Origin: Neisseria dumasiana
GTDB taxonomy: Bacteria > Pseudomonadota > Gammaproteobacteria > Burkholderiales > Neisseriaceae
DNA: 64,000 bases
Direction of reading: 5' to 3'
NCBI RefSeq assembly: GCF_022870885.1
Contig: NZ_CP091509.1
Span: 1,426,001 to 1,490,000, forward strand
The notes beneath the pieces were generated by a model. The model ran no database searches and was not told the origin of the DNA. It saw only the letters and a program-made list of their open reading frames with translations. A program made the translations under genes and the position numbers. Shown here piece after piece: positions 1 through 8,673 of this stretch; positions within the stretch are counted from its first letter, which is position 1; every line of letters begins with the position of its first letter.

Positions 1-78
1 CAGGCGATAAAAACCTAGTGGTTTTAGCAGCGGCAAGGCTGGGCACTACACGCCTGATTGATAATATTGAAGTATCGT

Positions 79-202
79 TATAATCAATCAACACATTTTT
101 AATACAAGACAATACAAGCACGCTTCTGCAGCTTACACAATCGTTCTCTTTGAACTAAGGCGCAGTAACGCCGTGGTAAAAATTGAATTGATTACTATAT
201 AA
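79..202. repeat. Correia-type repeat (CREE-like), about 124 bp
   Basis: The ends are imperfect inverted repeats: tataatcaatcaacaca on the left and the complement of attgattactatata on the right. The inside reads tcgttctctttgaactaagg followed by cgcagtaacgccgtggta, which on the other strand matches the conserved core of the neisserial Correia repeat. A longer relative lies at 40515-40661. It sits between the window edge and the misS terminator, so its gene context to the left is unknown. Confidence 0.75.
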
Positions 203-270
203 AGCCCCTGTTTCAACAATCAGAGCAAGTTAAGGTATAAAGCGAGCTGTTTGTTACGATACCTACCTGT

Positions 271-304
271 AAAAAAAACGGAGCATTTAATGCTCCGTTT
301 TTTA
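271..304 (-). terminator. Rho-independent terminator of misRS
   Basis: A stem of aaacggagcatt and aatgctccgttt with a very short loop. Read on the minus strand it ends in a run of T. It begins a few bases after the misS stop codon. Confidence 0.85.
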
Positions 305-310
305 CAGCCT

Positions 311-1684
311 TTACTTTTGCTTCGGCAATATAAAACGCATTTTCAATCCGTTGGGCTTGATATTTTCAGCAATAATTTTACCGTTGTGCTGATTCACAAT
401 ATGCTTGGCGATGGCCAAACCCAAACCCGTTCCCGGCTTGCTGGCGCTACTGTCTGCCCGGTAAAAAGCCGTGAAAATATGCGGCAACTGCATTTCATCG
501 ACACCCGGGCCGTTGTCGATAATATCAACCAGCCAGTTTTTTGCATCCTGACACAGCCGAACCTTGATTTCGCTGCCTTCCGGGCTGTATGCCATTGCAT
601 TGCGGATCACATTGTCGAAAGCACGATAAAGGAAACCTTCGTTACCCATAATGGCAGCGTTATCGGGAACTTTTTCTACTTCCAACAACACTGTTTGCCG
701 GTTTTGTTGAGCAACGGCCTGGCTATCCTCCACCAGCTGCTGAAAGAACGGCAGTAAAGGCAGGTTATCTTTTTCCAAAGGCATGTTGGATGTTTCCAAG
801 CGCGACAAGGTCAACAATTCGCCCACCAGCGTATCCATTCGCGTCAGCTCACCTTCGAGACGTTTGATGTATTGTTCCTGCTTTTGGGGCTGAGACTGAA
901 TCAAACCGACAATTGCCTGCATCCGTGCCAACGGCGAACGCATTTCATGCGAAACGTGGTGAAGCAGATGACGCTCTTTTGCAACCAACTGCTCCAATTG
1001 AACGGCCATTTTGTCGAACAGAACCGCCAGCTGTGAAAGTTCGTCGTCACGATCGTCCATTTGCTGGGAAATACGGGTATCCAAATCGCCGGATGCCAAA
1101 CGGTTCATGCCGAACCCGAGAATGCGGATGGGCTTGGTAATGTTGTTGGTCAGAATATAGGCCAGCAACAATCCAACCAAGATGATAAAAGACAGAATGA
1201 TAAATTCGTGCCAAATCGGGGCGAGCTGCAAGCCGGGAATGAACAACGGGCTGGGAAGACGCTGTATCTGCTGGTTATCCCAATTGCGGATAAAAAAGAG
1301 ATATTCTTCACCCCAGCGGTCATATTCTATGCTGGCCAGATCCGAATCGGGGTTGGCAACGGCAAACTTACGCGCGTTGACAATCATGTTTTTATCGACT
1401 TGCCGGTTCAGAATATCCTGTTCGTTGCCGCCGGTAATCACCAAAACATTATGTGCAACCGGATTGTTTTTCCATTCGCTTAAAATTTCATTTGCACCCT
1501 GCTCGCCTCTCACTCTGAAGGCAGAAATAATGCTGCTCATCAAAGTGGTTTCAATGGTTCTTTGCTGGTGGAACTGGTTTTCGGCAATGGTATTCTGCAC
1601 AAGCCAAAAAGAAAAACTCGCCACGAAAATTGCGCAGATGATGACTGCGCAAAATGTGGCGAATATGCGTTGAAACAGTTTCAT
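311..1684 (-). CDS. misS: Sensor histidine kinase MisS (CpxA-like)
   Basis: Inner-membrane sensor kinase, 457 aa, the partner of the MisR regulator just upstream (19 bp gap, same strand). Membrane spans lie at about residues 8-30 and 160-180 and enclose a periplasmic sensor domain. A HAMP domain follows (about 181-235), then the dimerisation/phosphoacceptor domain with SHEMRSPLAR (His246), then an ATPase domain with NVIRNAMAYSPEG (N box), DNGPGV (G1) and GTGLGLAIAKHI (G2). All catalytic boxes are intact and the length is normal. In pathogenic Neisseria the homologous pair controls envelope and stress genes and is the equivalent of enterobacterial CpxRA. The signal sensed here cannot be read from sequence. 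Confidence 0.93.
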   Translation of the reverse strand: MKLFQRIFATFCAVIICAIFVASFSFWLVQNTIAENQFHQQRTIETTLMSSIISAFRVRGEQGANEILSEWKNNPVAHNVLVITGGNEQDILNRQVDKNMIVNARKFAVANPDSDLASIEYDRWGEEYLFFIRNWDNQQIQRLPSPLFIPGLQLAPIWHEFIILSFIILVGLLLAYILTNNITKPIRILGFGMNRLASGDLDTRISQQMDDRDDELSQLAVLFDKMAVQLEQLVAKERHLLHHVSHEMRSPLARMQAIVGLIQSQPQKQEQYIKRLEGELTRMDTLVGELLTLSRLETSNMPLEKDNLPLLPFFQQLVEDSQAVAQQNRQTVLLEVEKVPDNAAIMGNEGFLYRAFDNVIRNAMAYSPEGSEIKVRLCQDAKNWLVDIIDNGPGVDEMQLPHIFTAFYRADSSASKPGTGLGLAIAKHIVNQHNGKIIAENIKPNGLKMRFILPKQK

Positions 1685-1703
1685 TTAGCTGTTTTATCTT
1701 TTA

Positions 1704-2381
1704 TCAGTTTTTCACAAACAAATAACCCAAACCGCGCACAGTCTGAATCAGGGAAGCATCGCCCAGTTTGTGACGGATACTCGAAATATGCACGTCGATA
1801 CTGCGGTCGAATTTGGCCAGTTTGCGGTCAAGTGCTTCCACCGACAAGGTTTCTTTGCTGACCACCTGACCGGCATGACGCATCAGCACTTCCAACAGAT
1901 TGAATTCGGTGCTGGTCAGCTCCAAAGGCACGTCTTTAATGGTGGCTTGGCGTTTGGCAGGATAAAGCACCACATCGCTTACGGCGATGCTGTTGGGGCT
2001 GCTGCTTTGCTCGCCGGATTGTTGCGCACGGCGCAAAATGGCATTGATACGGGCTAACAATTCGCGCGGAGTACAGGGTTTGGGTACATAGTCGTCGGCA
2101 CCCATTTCGAGACCGATAATGCGGTCGATATCGTCGCCTTTTGCAGTCAGCATGATAATGGGAACCGTGCTTTGATTACGGACGTTTTTCAATACATCCA
2201 AACCGTTCATTTTCGGCATCATGGAATCCAGCACGACCACATCGTACTGGCCCGATAAAATTTCCTGCACACCGGCTTCGCCGTCGGGCACGCTGTGTAC
2301 ATTTAAACCCTCTGCCGTTAAGTATTCGGTTAACAGCTCGGTTAATAGAGCATCATCATCTACCAATAATACGCGACTCAT
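1704..2381 (-). CDS. misR: Response regulator MisR (CpxR/OmpR family)
   Basis: DNA-binding response regulator of 225 aa. The receiver domain (1-120) has the acidic pocket VDDD at 7-10, the phosphoacceptor Asp52 in LDSMMP and the conserved Lys101 in YVPKP. The C-terminal winged helix (about 130-225) is of the OmpR/PhoB type, ending in RTVRGLGYLF. It is the first gene of the misRS operon. A plausible minus-strand -10 (TATACT, complement near 2402-2408) lies about 25 bp upstream of the start. The start codon is ATG at 2381. Confidence 0.95.
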   Translation of the reverse strand: MSRVLLVDDDALLTELLTEYLTAEGLNVHSVPDGEAGVQEILSGQYDVVVLDSMMPKMNGLDVLKNVRNQSTVPIIMLTAKGDDIDRIIGLEMGADDYVPKPCTPRELLARINAILRRAQQSGEQSSSPNSIAVSDVVLYPAKRQATIKDVPLELTSTEFNLLEVLMRHAGQVVSKETLSVEALDRKLAKFDRSIDVHISSIRHKLGDASLIQTVRGLGYLFVKN

Positions 2382-2706
2382 GGTCTGTCCTTTACACGGT
2401 TATAGTATAGTGGGTGGCTGCGGTTGGCGGTTATGCAGCCGCAATGGTTAAATCTTAACATGCAAATCCCGCTCGCCATATCATCTGCTTCTATGCTTTT
2501 GCGCTTTTTTGCAATGCAGACAGCGGTCTTTACAATTCATTTGGAATATTGGCCGTTTTTACTCGGTGCCGGTGCGGTTTATTGTTGCCATATAAACCGG
2601 CCATACCTTTCAGACGGCCTGTTTTGCTAATATGGTTCGCTTGGCGCTGATTTCAAGCCATACACATATCCGTGCAATCAAAAAGCTGTTTTGCCGGCGT
2701 GCCGCT
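2382..2706. other. Intergenic region between misR and the APE-like exporter gene
   Basis: About 325 bp without a convincing gene. It contains the misR promoter region next to 2400 and one DNA uptake sequence at about 2608-2620. There is no clear intrinsic terminator for the exporter gene and no remnant of the ketosynthase, ketoreductase or lipoprotein genes that usually follow the exporter in aryl polyene clusters. Confidence 0.6.
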
Positions 2707-5061
2707 TTAACGGTTTGGCTGTTTTTCAAGCAGCCACGCTGCCGACACTATGTTAAAAATGACGCCGACTGCCACGGTTAAGCCGAAAGCCGAAACGGCC
2801 GGGGTGCTGCTCATGCCTAGCAATATAAACGATATTCCCGTTGTTAATGCGGCCAACATCATGCCGCCCAAGCGTGCGGGGGCGGAATGCTTGGCCGCAA
2901 CCGCATATACGGCATAATCCACACCGACGGCTGAAACCAACAGCAGGCCGAACATGGCAAACAGGCTTACGGGAATACCCAGCCAGCCCAATACTGCTAC
3001 CGTAGCGACCGCAGCGGCCAACGGCACGGCCAGAATGTTGGTTCCGCGCCTGCTGCCGAACATGCGCCACAACAACAGCCATGCCAAAGTATAGGAAGCC
3101 AATTTGAGCCATGCGGCCTGATTGCGGGTTTCGTGAAACAGCTCGTTCAAATGGGCACGTTTGTCGGCCCAATGTACCCCGCTCAAGCCTTGTACGGCGG
3201 TTTGAACCGCAGCCGGCTCACCCATGCCGTTCAAAAGGATAACGGAAGCAAACCGCCCTTTTTCTGGTTGGCCCAGATAGAGCGGGCGCCATGCTTCGGC
3301 CAGCACGGGCTTGAGGCCGTCTGAAAGTGTGATTGCGGGAGAAGCGGCTGCCTGATTCAAAGCTTGACGCAAGGCAGCACGCGGCACGCCTATTTCCTGC
3401 ATGGGTTGCCACGCATCGGGCAGCCTCGCCAGTTCGTGCAAACGGTTTTTCAGTTTTTGCTGTTCGCTTACGGGCAACAGCCATTGGTCGAGCGACTGAA
3501 TGCCCGCCAATTTTTTCTGCGTAATCAAGGGTTGTAAAGCTTGGCGGACTTCTGCGTTTTTCTGCAGCAACGCATCTTCGCTTTGTGCTTCTACCACCAA
3601 GTATTGCCCGCTGAAATCGGTGCCGGACAAAATGCTGATCTGCTGTGCCTGTGCAAGCAGTTCAGACGGCATATTTACCCACTGGCGGATATCGTCGCGC
3701 CAATCGCTGCGCCACAGCCCGACGGCCAGCAAAATACCGCCCACTATCCACCAACCGCGCCTGTGCAGGCGTTTTTTTACCTTGGATAAAAACCCGCCCC
3801 ATTTCTCCACTTTGCCGGAAAAAGGCAGGTCTTTTACCGGATAGTGTTTGAACAATACCGGCAGCCATAACACCGTTGCACCAAACGCGCCCAATAATGC
3901 AAAGCCTGAAAATACCGCCGTTTGCCGTAATACGGGCAAAGGCGTAAACCACAAAAACGCATAGCCGGAAACCGTAATAAACAGGCTCACGGCAAATGTC
4001 GGCATCACATGGCGCATGGCGGCTTGAGGCCGCCACAGGCCGTCTGAAACGCCGTGATAGCGTTCTTCGGCACGACGGAACACCGACGGTGCCAGCCAAT
4101 GCAGCGGAAAATCGACCAACATCCCCACCAAACTGGTGCCGATTACGATGGTGAGAATATGCACTTCGCCGAACATCAACAAAGTCGCAGCCAAACCCGT
4201 AACCATGCCGGCGGCCAACGACAATACCAGCCAAAACACGCGCATGCTGCGGAACACCCACAGCAACAATGTAAACGTCAGCAGCAGCCCTATGCTCCCC
4301 ATCAGCCTGCTTTCCCGTTGTGCCTGTGCTTTGGCGGCGGCTGCAAATACCGCCCCGCCCGCACTCAAGGTTTCGGTTTGGCGTTGTGCCGCCAAATCGC
4401 GGCTTTTTGCCAACAGCGGGATCAACGCTTCGCTGGCATTGGCGATATTGTTGTTATCGGGCAGCCTGCCGCGCAGCCAAACCCAAGTTTTTCCCTGCCC
4501 GTCTTCGGTAAACAACATGCCGTTGTCTGCATTCCACTGCAAACGGCTTTGCGGGCGGGCGCGTTCGGTAACAAAACGCCCCAAACCGAGCCAATCTTGA
4601 TCCGGCGGTAACGGCGAAGGAGCGGTAAAAGGGTTTACCACCGCCTCTGCACGCTCCTGAAAATACTGCTTGGGCTGCTCGAACAACAAACGCCGCTGTT
4701 GAGACGGAATCACGGCCAACCCCAATTTCTGAATGTCCGCCCGCACCTGCGCCAAATCGGGTGTGATGCTGCTGTCGACTTCGGCAAACACCTTGCTTTG
4801 CCGCCACAGCTCCGCAATCTCCGCCGCCGTCTGAAAAGCCGTTTGCGCATCGCTGCTGCCCGCCAACAATACAACCTGCGAATTAAGCTGTTTTTCGTTG
4901 GCCGCATCCGCCGCCTGCAACAGGGCATCGGGCTGTTTTTCCTGCGGCAACAATGCCGTAAGGTCGGTTTGCAACCACGAACCGGCCGCCATGTTGTACA
5001 GCAGAAAACCCAGCAGTAACGCCATCAGCGCAGTATAGGTGCGTCGGATTGAATCGGACAT
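2707..5061 (-). CDS. MMPL/RND-family exporter of APE-like cluster
   Basis: Large inner-membrane protein, 784 aa. One span lies at the N-terminus (about 15-33), followed by a periplasmic loop, a block of about five spans (about 250-410), a second periplasmic domain (about 450-640) and a final block of spans (645-780). This is the duplicated MMPL/SSD layout. The family is the predicted exporter of aryl polyene and related lipid clusters, moving the finished lipid towards the outer membrane. It lies 95 bp downstream of a LolA-like periplasmic carrier, its usual partner. The start is chosen at ATG 5061 with AAGGAA just upstream. It is the last gene of the operon in this window. Confidence 0.85.
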   Translation of the reverse strand: MSDSIRRTYTALMALLLGFLLYNMAAGSWLQTDLTALLPQEKQPDALLQAADAANEKQLNSQVVLLAGSSDAQTAFQTAAEIAELWRQSKVFAEVDSSITPDLAQVRADIQKLGLAVIPSQQRRLLFEQPKQYFQERAEAVVNPFTAPSPLPPDQDWLGLGRFVTERARPQSRLQWNADNGMLFTEDGQGKTWVWLRGRLPDNNNIANASEALIPLLAKSRDLAAQRQTETLSAGGAVFAAAAKAQAQRESRLMGSIGLLLTFTLLLWVFRSMRVFWLVLSLAAGMVTGLAATLLMFGEVHILTIVIGTSLVGMLVDFPLHWLAPSVFRRAEERYHGVSDGLWRPQAAMRHVMPTFAVSLFITVSGYAFLWFTPLPVLRQTAVFSGFALLGAFGATVLWLPVLFKHYPVKDLPFSGKVEKWGGFLSKVKKRLHRRGWWIVGGILLAVGLWRSDWRDDIRQWVNMPSELLAQAQQISILSGTDFSGQYLVVEAQSEDALLQKNAEVRQALQPLITQKKLAGIQSLDQWLLPVSEQQKLKNRLHELARLPDAWQPMQEIGVPRAALRQALNQAAASPAITLSDGLKPVLAEAWRPLYLGQPEKGRFASVILLNGMGEPAAVQTAVQGLSGVHWADKRAHLNELFHETRNQAAWLKLASYTLAWLLLWRMFGSRRGTNILAVPLAAAVATVAVLGWLGIPVSLFAMFGLLLVSAVGVDYAVYAVAAKHSAPARLGGMMLAALTTGISFILLGMSSTPAVSAFGLTVAVGVIFNIVSAAWLLEKQPNR

Positions 5062-5156
5062 GAAAGTTCCTTATATGGCAATCGGTTAAGCAGGCGGATT
5101 TCTCGGCAAAATATAAAAAACGGCGGTATCGGCAGTTACCGGAAACGGCAAACCGC

Positions 5157-5750
5157 TTACAACGCCTGTTTGGCAAAGGCATCCAACTCTTTGCCTGTTT
5201 GAATCCGGTTAAACTGCATGACCGTGCGGTCGCCTTGTTTTTCGTTTAATTCGATGCGGCGTACCACATCGTCGCCGCTGATGTCGATGCGGGTAAAGAT
5301 CTGTTTCATCAGGGCGGTTTTCGGGTCTAAACGCAGCGTCCATTTTTGCTGCGTGCCGGAAAGTTGCAGGTTGAACTGCTTTTCCAGCCCTTGCGTGTTG
5401 CCGCCGAGCAAGTCGAGAAACAGTTTGATTTGCTGTGTTTGGCCGCTCATTTTGCTTGTGTTGGCGGCAACCCAGTTTTTGCCGTTCCACTGCATGATGC
5501 CGTCTGAACGCACGCGCAGGCGGTTGTCGAACGGCTTTTGCATGTGCCACAGCAGGCCGCGTTTGGGCACCAGCACAAATTGGCCATTGGTGGTCATCGG
5601 TTTGCTGAGTGATTTGAGATAACGCTGCTGGGTAAACGCACCTTGCACGTTGTCGGGTTTTTGCAGGGTTTGGGAAAGTTCGGCGGTTGAAAATGCCCAC
5701 AACAGCGGGCTGAATGCGGTTAAGGCAACGGCAAATATCGGTTTTTTCAT
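5157..5750 (-). CDS. LolA-like outer-membrane lipid/lipoprotein carrier of APE-like cluster
   Basis: 197 aa with an N-terminal signal peptide (MKKPIFAVALTAFSPLLWA, cleavage after the Ala). The mature part has the LolA/LppC fold pattern, with GAFTQQRYLKSLSKP near the start and basic and hydrophobic strands throughout. APE clusters carry a dedicated LolA-like protein next to the MMPL exporter, and the same order is seen here. It probably ferries a hydrophobic product across the periplasm. This is inferred from context and family. It is distinct from the housekeeping LolA, which is not in this window. The gap to the upstream nitroreductase gene is 15 bp, so they are probably co-transcribed. Confidence 0.8.
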   Translation of the reverse strand: MKKPIFAVALTAFSPLLWAFSTAELSQTLQKPDNVQGAFTQQRYLKSLSKPMTTNGQFVLVPKRGLLWHMQKPFDNRLRVRSDGIMQWNGKNWVAANTSKMSGQTQQIKLFLDLLGGNTQGLEKQFNLQLSGTQQKWTLRLDPKTALMKQIFTRIDISGDDVVRRIELNEKQGDRTVMQFNRIQTGKELDAFAKQAL

Positions 5751-5765
5751 CGTGTTCTTTCTTGC

Positions 5766-6494
5766 TTAAATTTCGCGGTAAACATCTTCAAACGGCAGGC
5801 GGAAGCGTTCGCCCCAGATGCCTTTGTTTTCTTTGCGTATGCCGCAGGAAATAATCATATTGATTTCGGCGCCGCGCGGCAATTTGAGAATGCGTTTTAC
5901 CATTCGGGTATCCAAGCCCTCCATCGGGCAGGTATCGTAACCTTGTTCGGCCATCGCCAGCATAAAGGTTTGCGCCGCCAAGCCGCAGCTTTTGTGAACA
6001 ACCGTGCGCACATCTTGCTCTGAAACGTCGACCACAATCGGGCGGAACAGGCCGATGCTGCGGGCGATTATTTGGCGCAACGAACCCATCAAGCCGAAAC
6101 CGCGGGCATAGATAAACGGCATCAGTTTGCCGTAATAAAATTCCATTTTTTTCAGACGACCGGGGAGTCTGTCGGGCGGGCTGTTTCGGCTGAGGTTGCC
6201 GCGCTCGAAATCCAACACGGCTTGTGCACGCTTGCGGTATAAATCTTGGCGGGTAACGAATACCACCATCTGCTGCGCCGTTGCAGCCGCCCCCTGCCCC
6301 AAACATGCCCGGGCAAGTTGTTTAAGGGTGTCGTGGTTGGTGATATGGTAAAACTCGTAAAGCTGCATATTGGAGCTGCTCGGTGCTAGTTGGGCCAGCT
6401 TGAGGCATTCGCGCACTTTACTGCTGTTTAAGGTTTGATCGGCATCGTAATGGCGGACGGCACGGCGGTGCCGGAGCATTTCGGAAAGAGTCAT
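5766..6494 (-). CDS. Nitroreductase-family protein
   Basis: 242 aa. The N-terminus MLRHRRAVRHYD is the typical FMN-binding start of the nitroreductase fold, and LAPSSSNMQ is the second FMN-contact motif. The C-terminal half has the family glycine-rich segment around GLAAQTFMLAMAEQGYDTCPMEG. It is probably an NAD(P)H-dependent flavin oxidoreductase; the substrate is unknown. It lies inside the APE-like operon between the thioesterase and LolA-like genes with short gaps. This gene is not a standard member of such clusters, so it may tailor the product or be a passenger. Confidence 0.85.
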   Translation of the reverse strand: MTLSEMLRHRRAVRHYDADQTLNSSKVRECLKLAQLAPSSSNMQLYEFYHITNHDTLKQLARACLGQGAAATAQQMVVFVTRQDLYRKRAQAVLDFERGNLSRNSPPDRLPGRLKKMEFYYGKLMPFIYARGFGLMGSLRQIIARSIGLFRPIVVDVSEQDVRTVVHKSCGLAAQTFMLAMAEQGYDTCPMEGLDTRMVKRILKLPRGAEINMIISCGIRKENKGIWGERFRLPFEDVYREI

Positions 6495-6541
6495 GATGGT
6501 TCCTTGATACTTAAATTTGCCGCCCGTGCCGGAATTCGTTT

Positions 6542-6988
6542 TCAGACGGCCTGAAACGTCGGATGGCTTCTTACCGCTTCCAACCAGCTTTGAGGGGTTT
6601 CAAACTGCATCTCGCCGCTTTGCAGCGACACCGCTGCCTGCGTGGTGCCGGCTTTCGTGAGCTTCAAACCGCTCTCGGCATCGGCAATCGTATAATCAAT
6701 CCGCAGGCAGCTTTCGATTTCGACCACCGCCAAATCCACGCGGATTTTTTGGCCGAAACGGGCGGGCTTCACATATTTCAGGTTCATCTGCACCACCGGC
6801 CAAATAAAACCCTGCCGCTCCATTTCCCGATAATCGTAACCGATGGCGCTGAGAAACGCACAACGCGCCACTTCGAGATATTTCACATAATGGCCGTGCC
6901 ACACGATATGCATGGCATCGACATCGAAAAACGGCACTTCCAATTCTATACTGTGGCGGCAATAAACATGTTTAGCCATTGTGTTCAT
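6542..6988 (-). CDS. Acyl-CoA/acyl-ACP thioesterase, 4HBT/YbgC type
   Basis: 148 aa hotdog-fold protein. VPFFDVDAMHIVWHGHYVKY carries the catalytic Asp and the conserved His-x-x-Tyr of the 4-hydroxybenzoyl-CoA thioesterase family. The open frame extends upstream to 7099, but that part overlaps the acyltransferase gene. The start is taken at ATG 6988 (MNTMAK), with an in-frame ATG at 6979 as alternative. Either gives the usual family length and a short overlap with the acyltransferase stop at 6972. In APE clusters a thioesterase of this family is normally found at this position. Confidence 0.85.
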   Translation of the reverse strand: MNTMAKHVYCRHSIELEVPFFDVDAMHIVWHGHYVKYLEVARCAFLSAIGYDYREMERQGFIWPVVQMNLKYVKPARFGQKIRVDLAVVEIESCLRIDYTIADAESGLKLTKAGTTQAAVSLQSGEMQFETPQSWLEAVRSHPTFQAV

Positions 6989-7916
6989 CGTTCCAGAAAT
7001 CGTAAAAATTAAACCATTGCAGCGGATTTTGCGCACATTCGCGTGCCAATACGTCTGCAAAACCCTGCGCCGCCGCCTGTACCGCTGCGCTGCGCTCACT
7101 GCGCTTCCAATCGGCCGTATCCAAAAAACGCCGCAGTTTCAGATGATAACGCCCGTTTTGCTTAACGCAGAAAAGCGTGTTTACCCGCGTTTTCAACAAA
7201 CCGGCCAACAACCACGCCCCTTGCGGCATTTCTGCCGGCGCTCCCAAAAAATCCGCCGTTACCGTTTTTTCCCCGCGCACGGGTATGCGGTCGGCGGCGA
7301 CGGCAATCCACTCGCCCGCATCAAGGCGCTTATGCAGCTCCATCATCACCGCCGCATCCAAATCGGTTACCTGAATCAGTTGGATTTCATCCGCCCCCGC
7401 TTTGGCCAATGCCTCGTTAAACGCCTGCGCGTGGCGGCTGTGCACCAACACATTCAGCCTGAAGCCCTGATGATGCGACACCAACGCACGGCAGATTTCC
7501 ACATTGCCCACATGCGAACACGCAAAAATCTGCCCGCGCGAATTGCACTGCTCCATGTCGGCATAAATATTATCAGGGTCTTCCACCACCAAATCTTCAT
7601 AACGGATGGTGCGCTGCCACACCGCAAAACGGTCGCACACCGCCTCGCCAAACGCCACAAACTGCCGAAACACAGGCATACTTTGCGGCAGGCGCACATC
7701 GGGAAAGGCCGTCTGAAGCCGCCGCTGGTAGCGTGCGATATTGCGCCGCTGCTTGGGCGACGTGATATAGAAATACAGCACCACAAAGCCGATACACGGA
7801 TTCATCAGAAATGCAGGCAGATATTTCACCATCAGCGTGGTAATGCCCAAAAACAGGCGGTTGCCGCGTTCGTTTTGCGCGGCCCAATGCGCGTTTGCTT
7901 TCGTATCCTTTTTCAT
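6972..7916 (-). CDS. LpxL/HtrB-like acyltransferase of APE-like cluster
   Basis: 314 aa, LPLAT superfamily (lauroyl/myristoyl transferase-like). A membrane-associated N-terminal segment lies at about residues 24-52. The catalytic HxxxxE motif is seen in CSHVGNVE (about residue 135), followed by the substrate motif near DRIPVRGEKTV. In many APE clusters this domain is fused behind a family-2 glycosyltransferase. Here the glycosyltransferase is a separate gene directly upstream (17 bp gap holding an uptake sequence). The gene probably acylates the lipid anchor of the product. Confidence 0.85.
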   Translation of the reverse strand: MKKDTKANAHWAAQNERGNRLFLGITTLMVKYLPAFLMNPCIGFVVLYFYITSPKQRRNIARYQRRLQTAFPDVRLPQSMPVFRQFVAFGEAVCDRFAVWQRTIRYEDLVVEDPDNIYADMEQCNSRGQIFACSHVGNVEICRALVSHHQGFRLNVLVHSRHAQAFNEALAKAGADEIQLIQVTDLDAAVMMELHKRLDAGEWIAVAADRIPVRGEKTVTADFLGAPAEMPQGAWLLAGLLKTRVNTLFCVKQNGRYHLKLRRFLDTADWKRSERSAAVQAAAQGFADVLARECAQNPLQWFNFYDFWNDEHNG

Positions 7917-7932
7917 ATTTTCAGACGGCCTC

Positions 7933-8649
7933 TCACAGCTTCCCGCCCAACCGCCGCCGCACCATCTCGCAAAACAACCTCGCGTGCATTTTGCTGATCA
8001 GCACATTATCGTCAAACGCGCGGAAATGCGACACGCCGCCGGCTTCGTATTTCACCGGCGTTTTAATCCACACCGGTTTCACGCCGCGCCAATAGAGGCG
8101 GACAAGGATTTCCGTGTCGAAATCCATGCGGTCGCCCACCCGTTCTTCACGCACCACAGCCAGCACAGGGGCGAGCGGATAAAGGCGGAAACCGCACATA
8201 CCGTCTTTTATATCGGTGGAAAACGTATGCACCATATTCCAAAAATCGGTGATTTTACGCCCGTAGAGCCGTGATTTCGGCGCATCGCTGCCGTACTGCG
8301 GCCAGCCGCATATAACCGCTTCGGGGTGTTGCGCCGCAGCCGCCAGCAACTTTTCCGTGTCGGCCAAACGATGTTGCGCATCGGCATCTACCTGTAAAAC
8401 ATGGGTGTAGCCCTGCCCTTCGGCGTACTTCAACCCCACTTTTACCGCCGCGCCTTTACCGCCGTTAACCGGCCGGTACGCAACATCAATGCCGTCCTGC
8501 GCTGCCAAAGCGTCCAATACCGGTTTGCAGTCCGCCCGCGAACCGTCGTCCACAATCAGCACATCCAAACCAAACCCGCGCATGGCTTGGGCAACTTGGG
8601 TGATGGTGGTCGGGTGGTTGTAGTGGGGGATTAGGGCTAGGGTTTTCAT
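7933..8649 (-). CDS. Family 2 glycosyltransferase of APE-like cluster
   Basis: 238 aa with a GT-A fold. The N-terminus is ALIPHYNHP, and LIVDDGS and VLQVDADAQH (DxD motif) bind the nucleotide sugar and metal; an ED/MDFDTEI region follows. There are no membrane spans, unlike the longer polyprenyl-glycosyltransferases. The start is taken at ATG 8649 (MKTLALIPH); an in-frame TTG at 8667 is less likely. It lies between the AT-rich unknown gene and the LpxL-like acyltransferase, with which it is often fused in other clusters. It probably attaches a sugar while the product's lipid anchor is built. Confidence 0.85.
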   Translation of the reverse strand: MKTLALIPHYNHPTTITQVAQAMRGFGLDVLIVDDGSRADCKPVLDALAAQDGIDVAYRPVNGGKGAAVKVGLKYAEGQGYTHVLQVDADAQHRLADTEKLLAAAAQHPEAVICGWPQYGSDAPKSRLYGRKITDFWNMVHTFSTDIKDGMCGFRLYPLAPVLAVVREERVGDRMDFDTEILVRLYWRGVKPVWIKTPVKYEAGGVSHFRAFDDNVLISKMHARLFCEMVRRRLGGKL

Positions 8650-8673
8650 AAATTTTTCAATTTGCAATTAAGC

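Noticed and set aside
6981..7997. A 338-codon plus-strand open frame over the acyltransferase gene
   Set aside because: Antisense to a gene with a clear catalytic motif; composition is arginine-rich and unlike any known protein.
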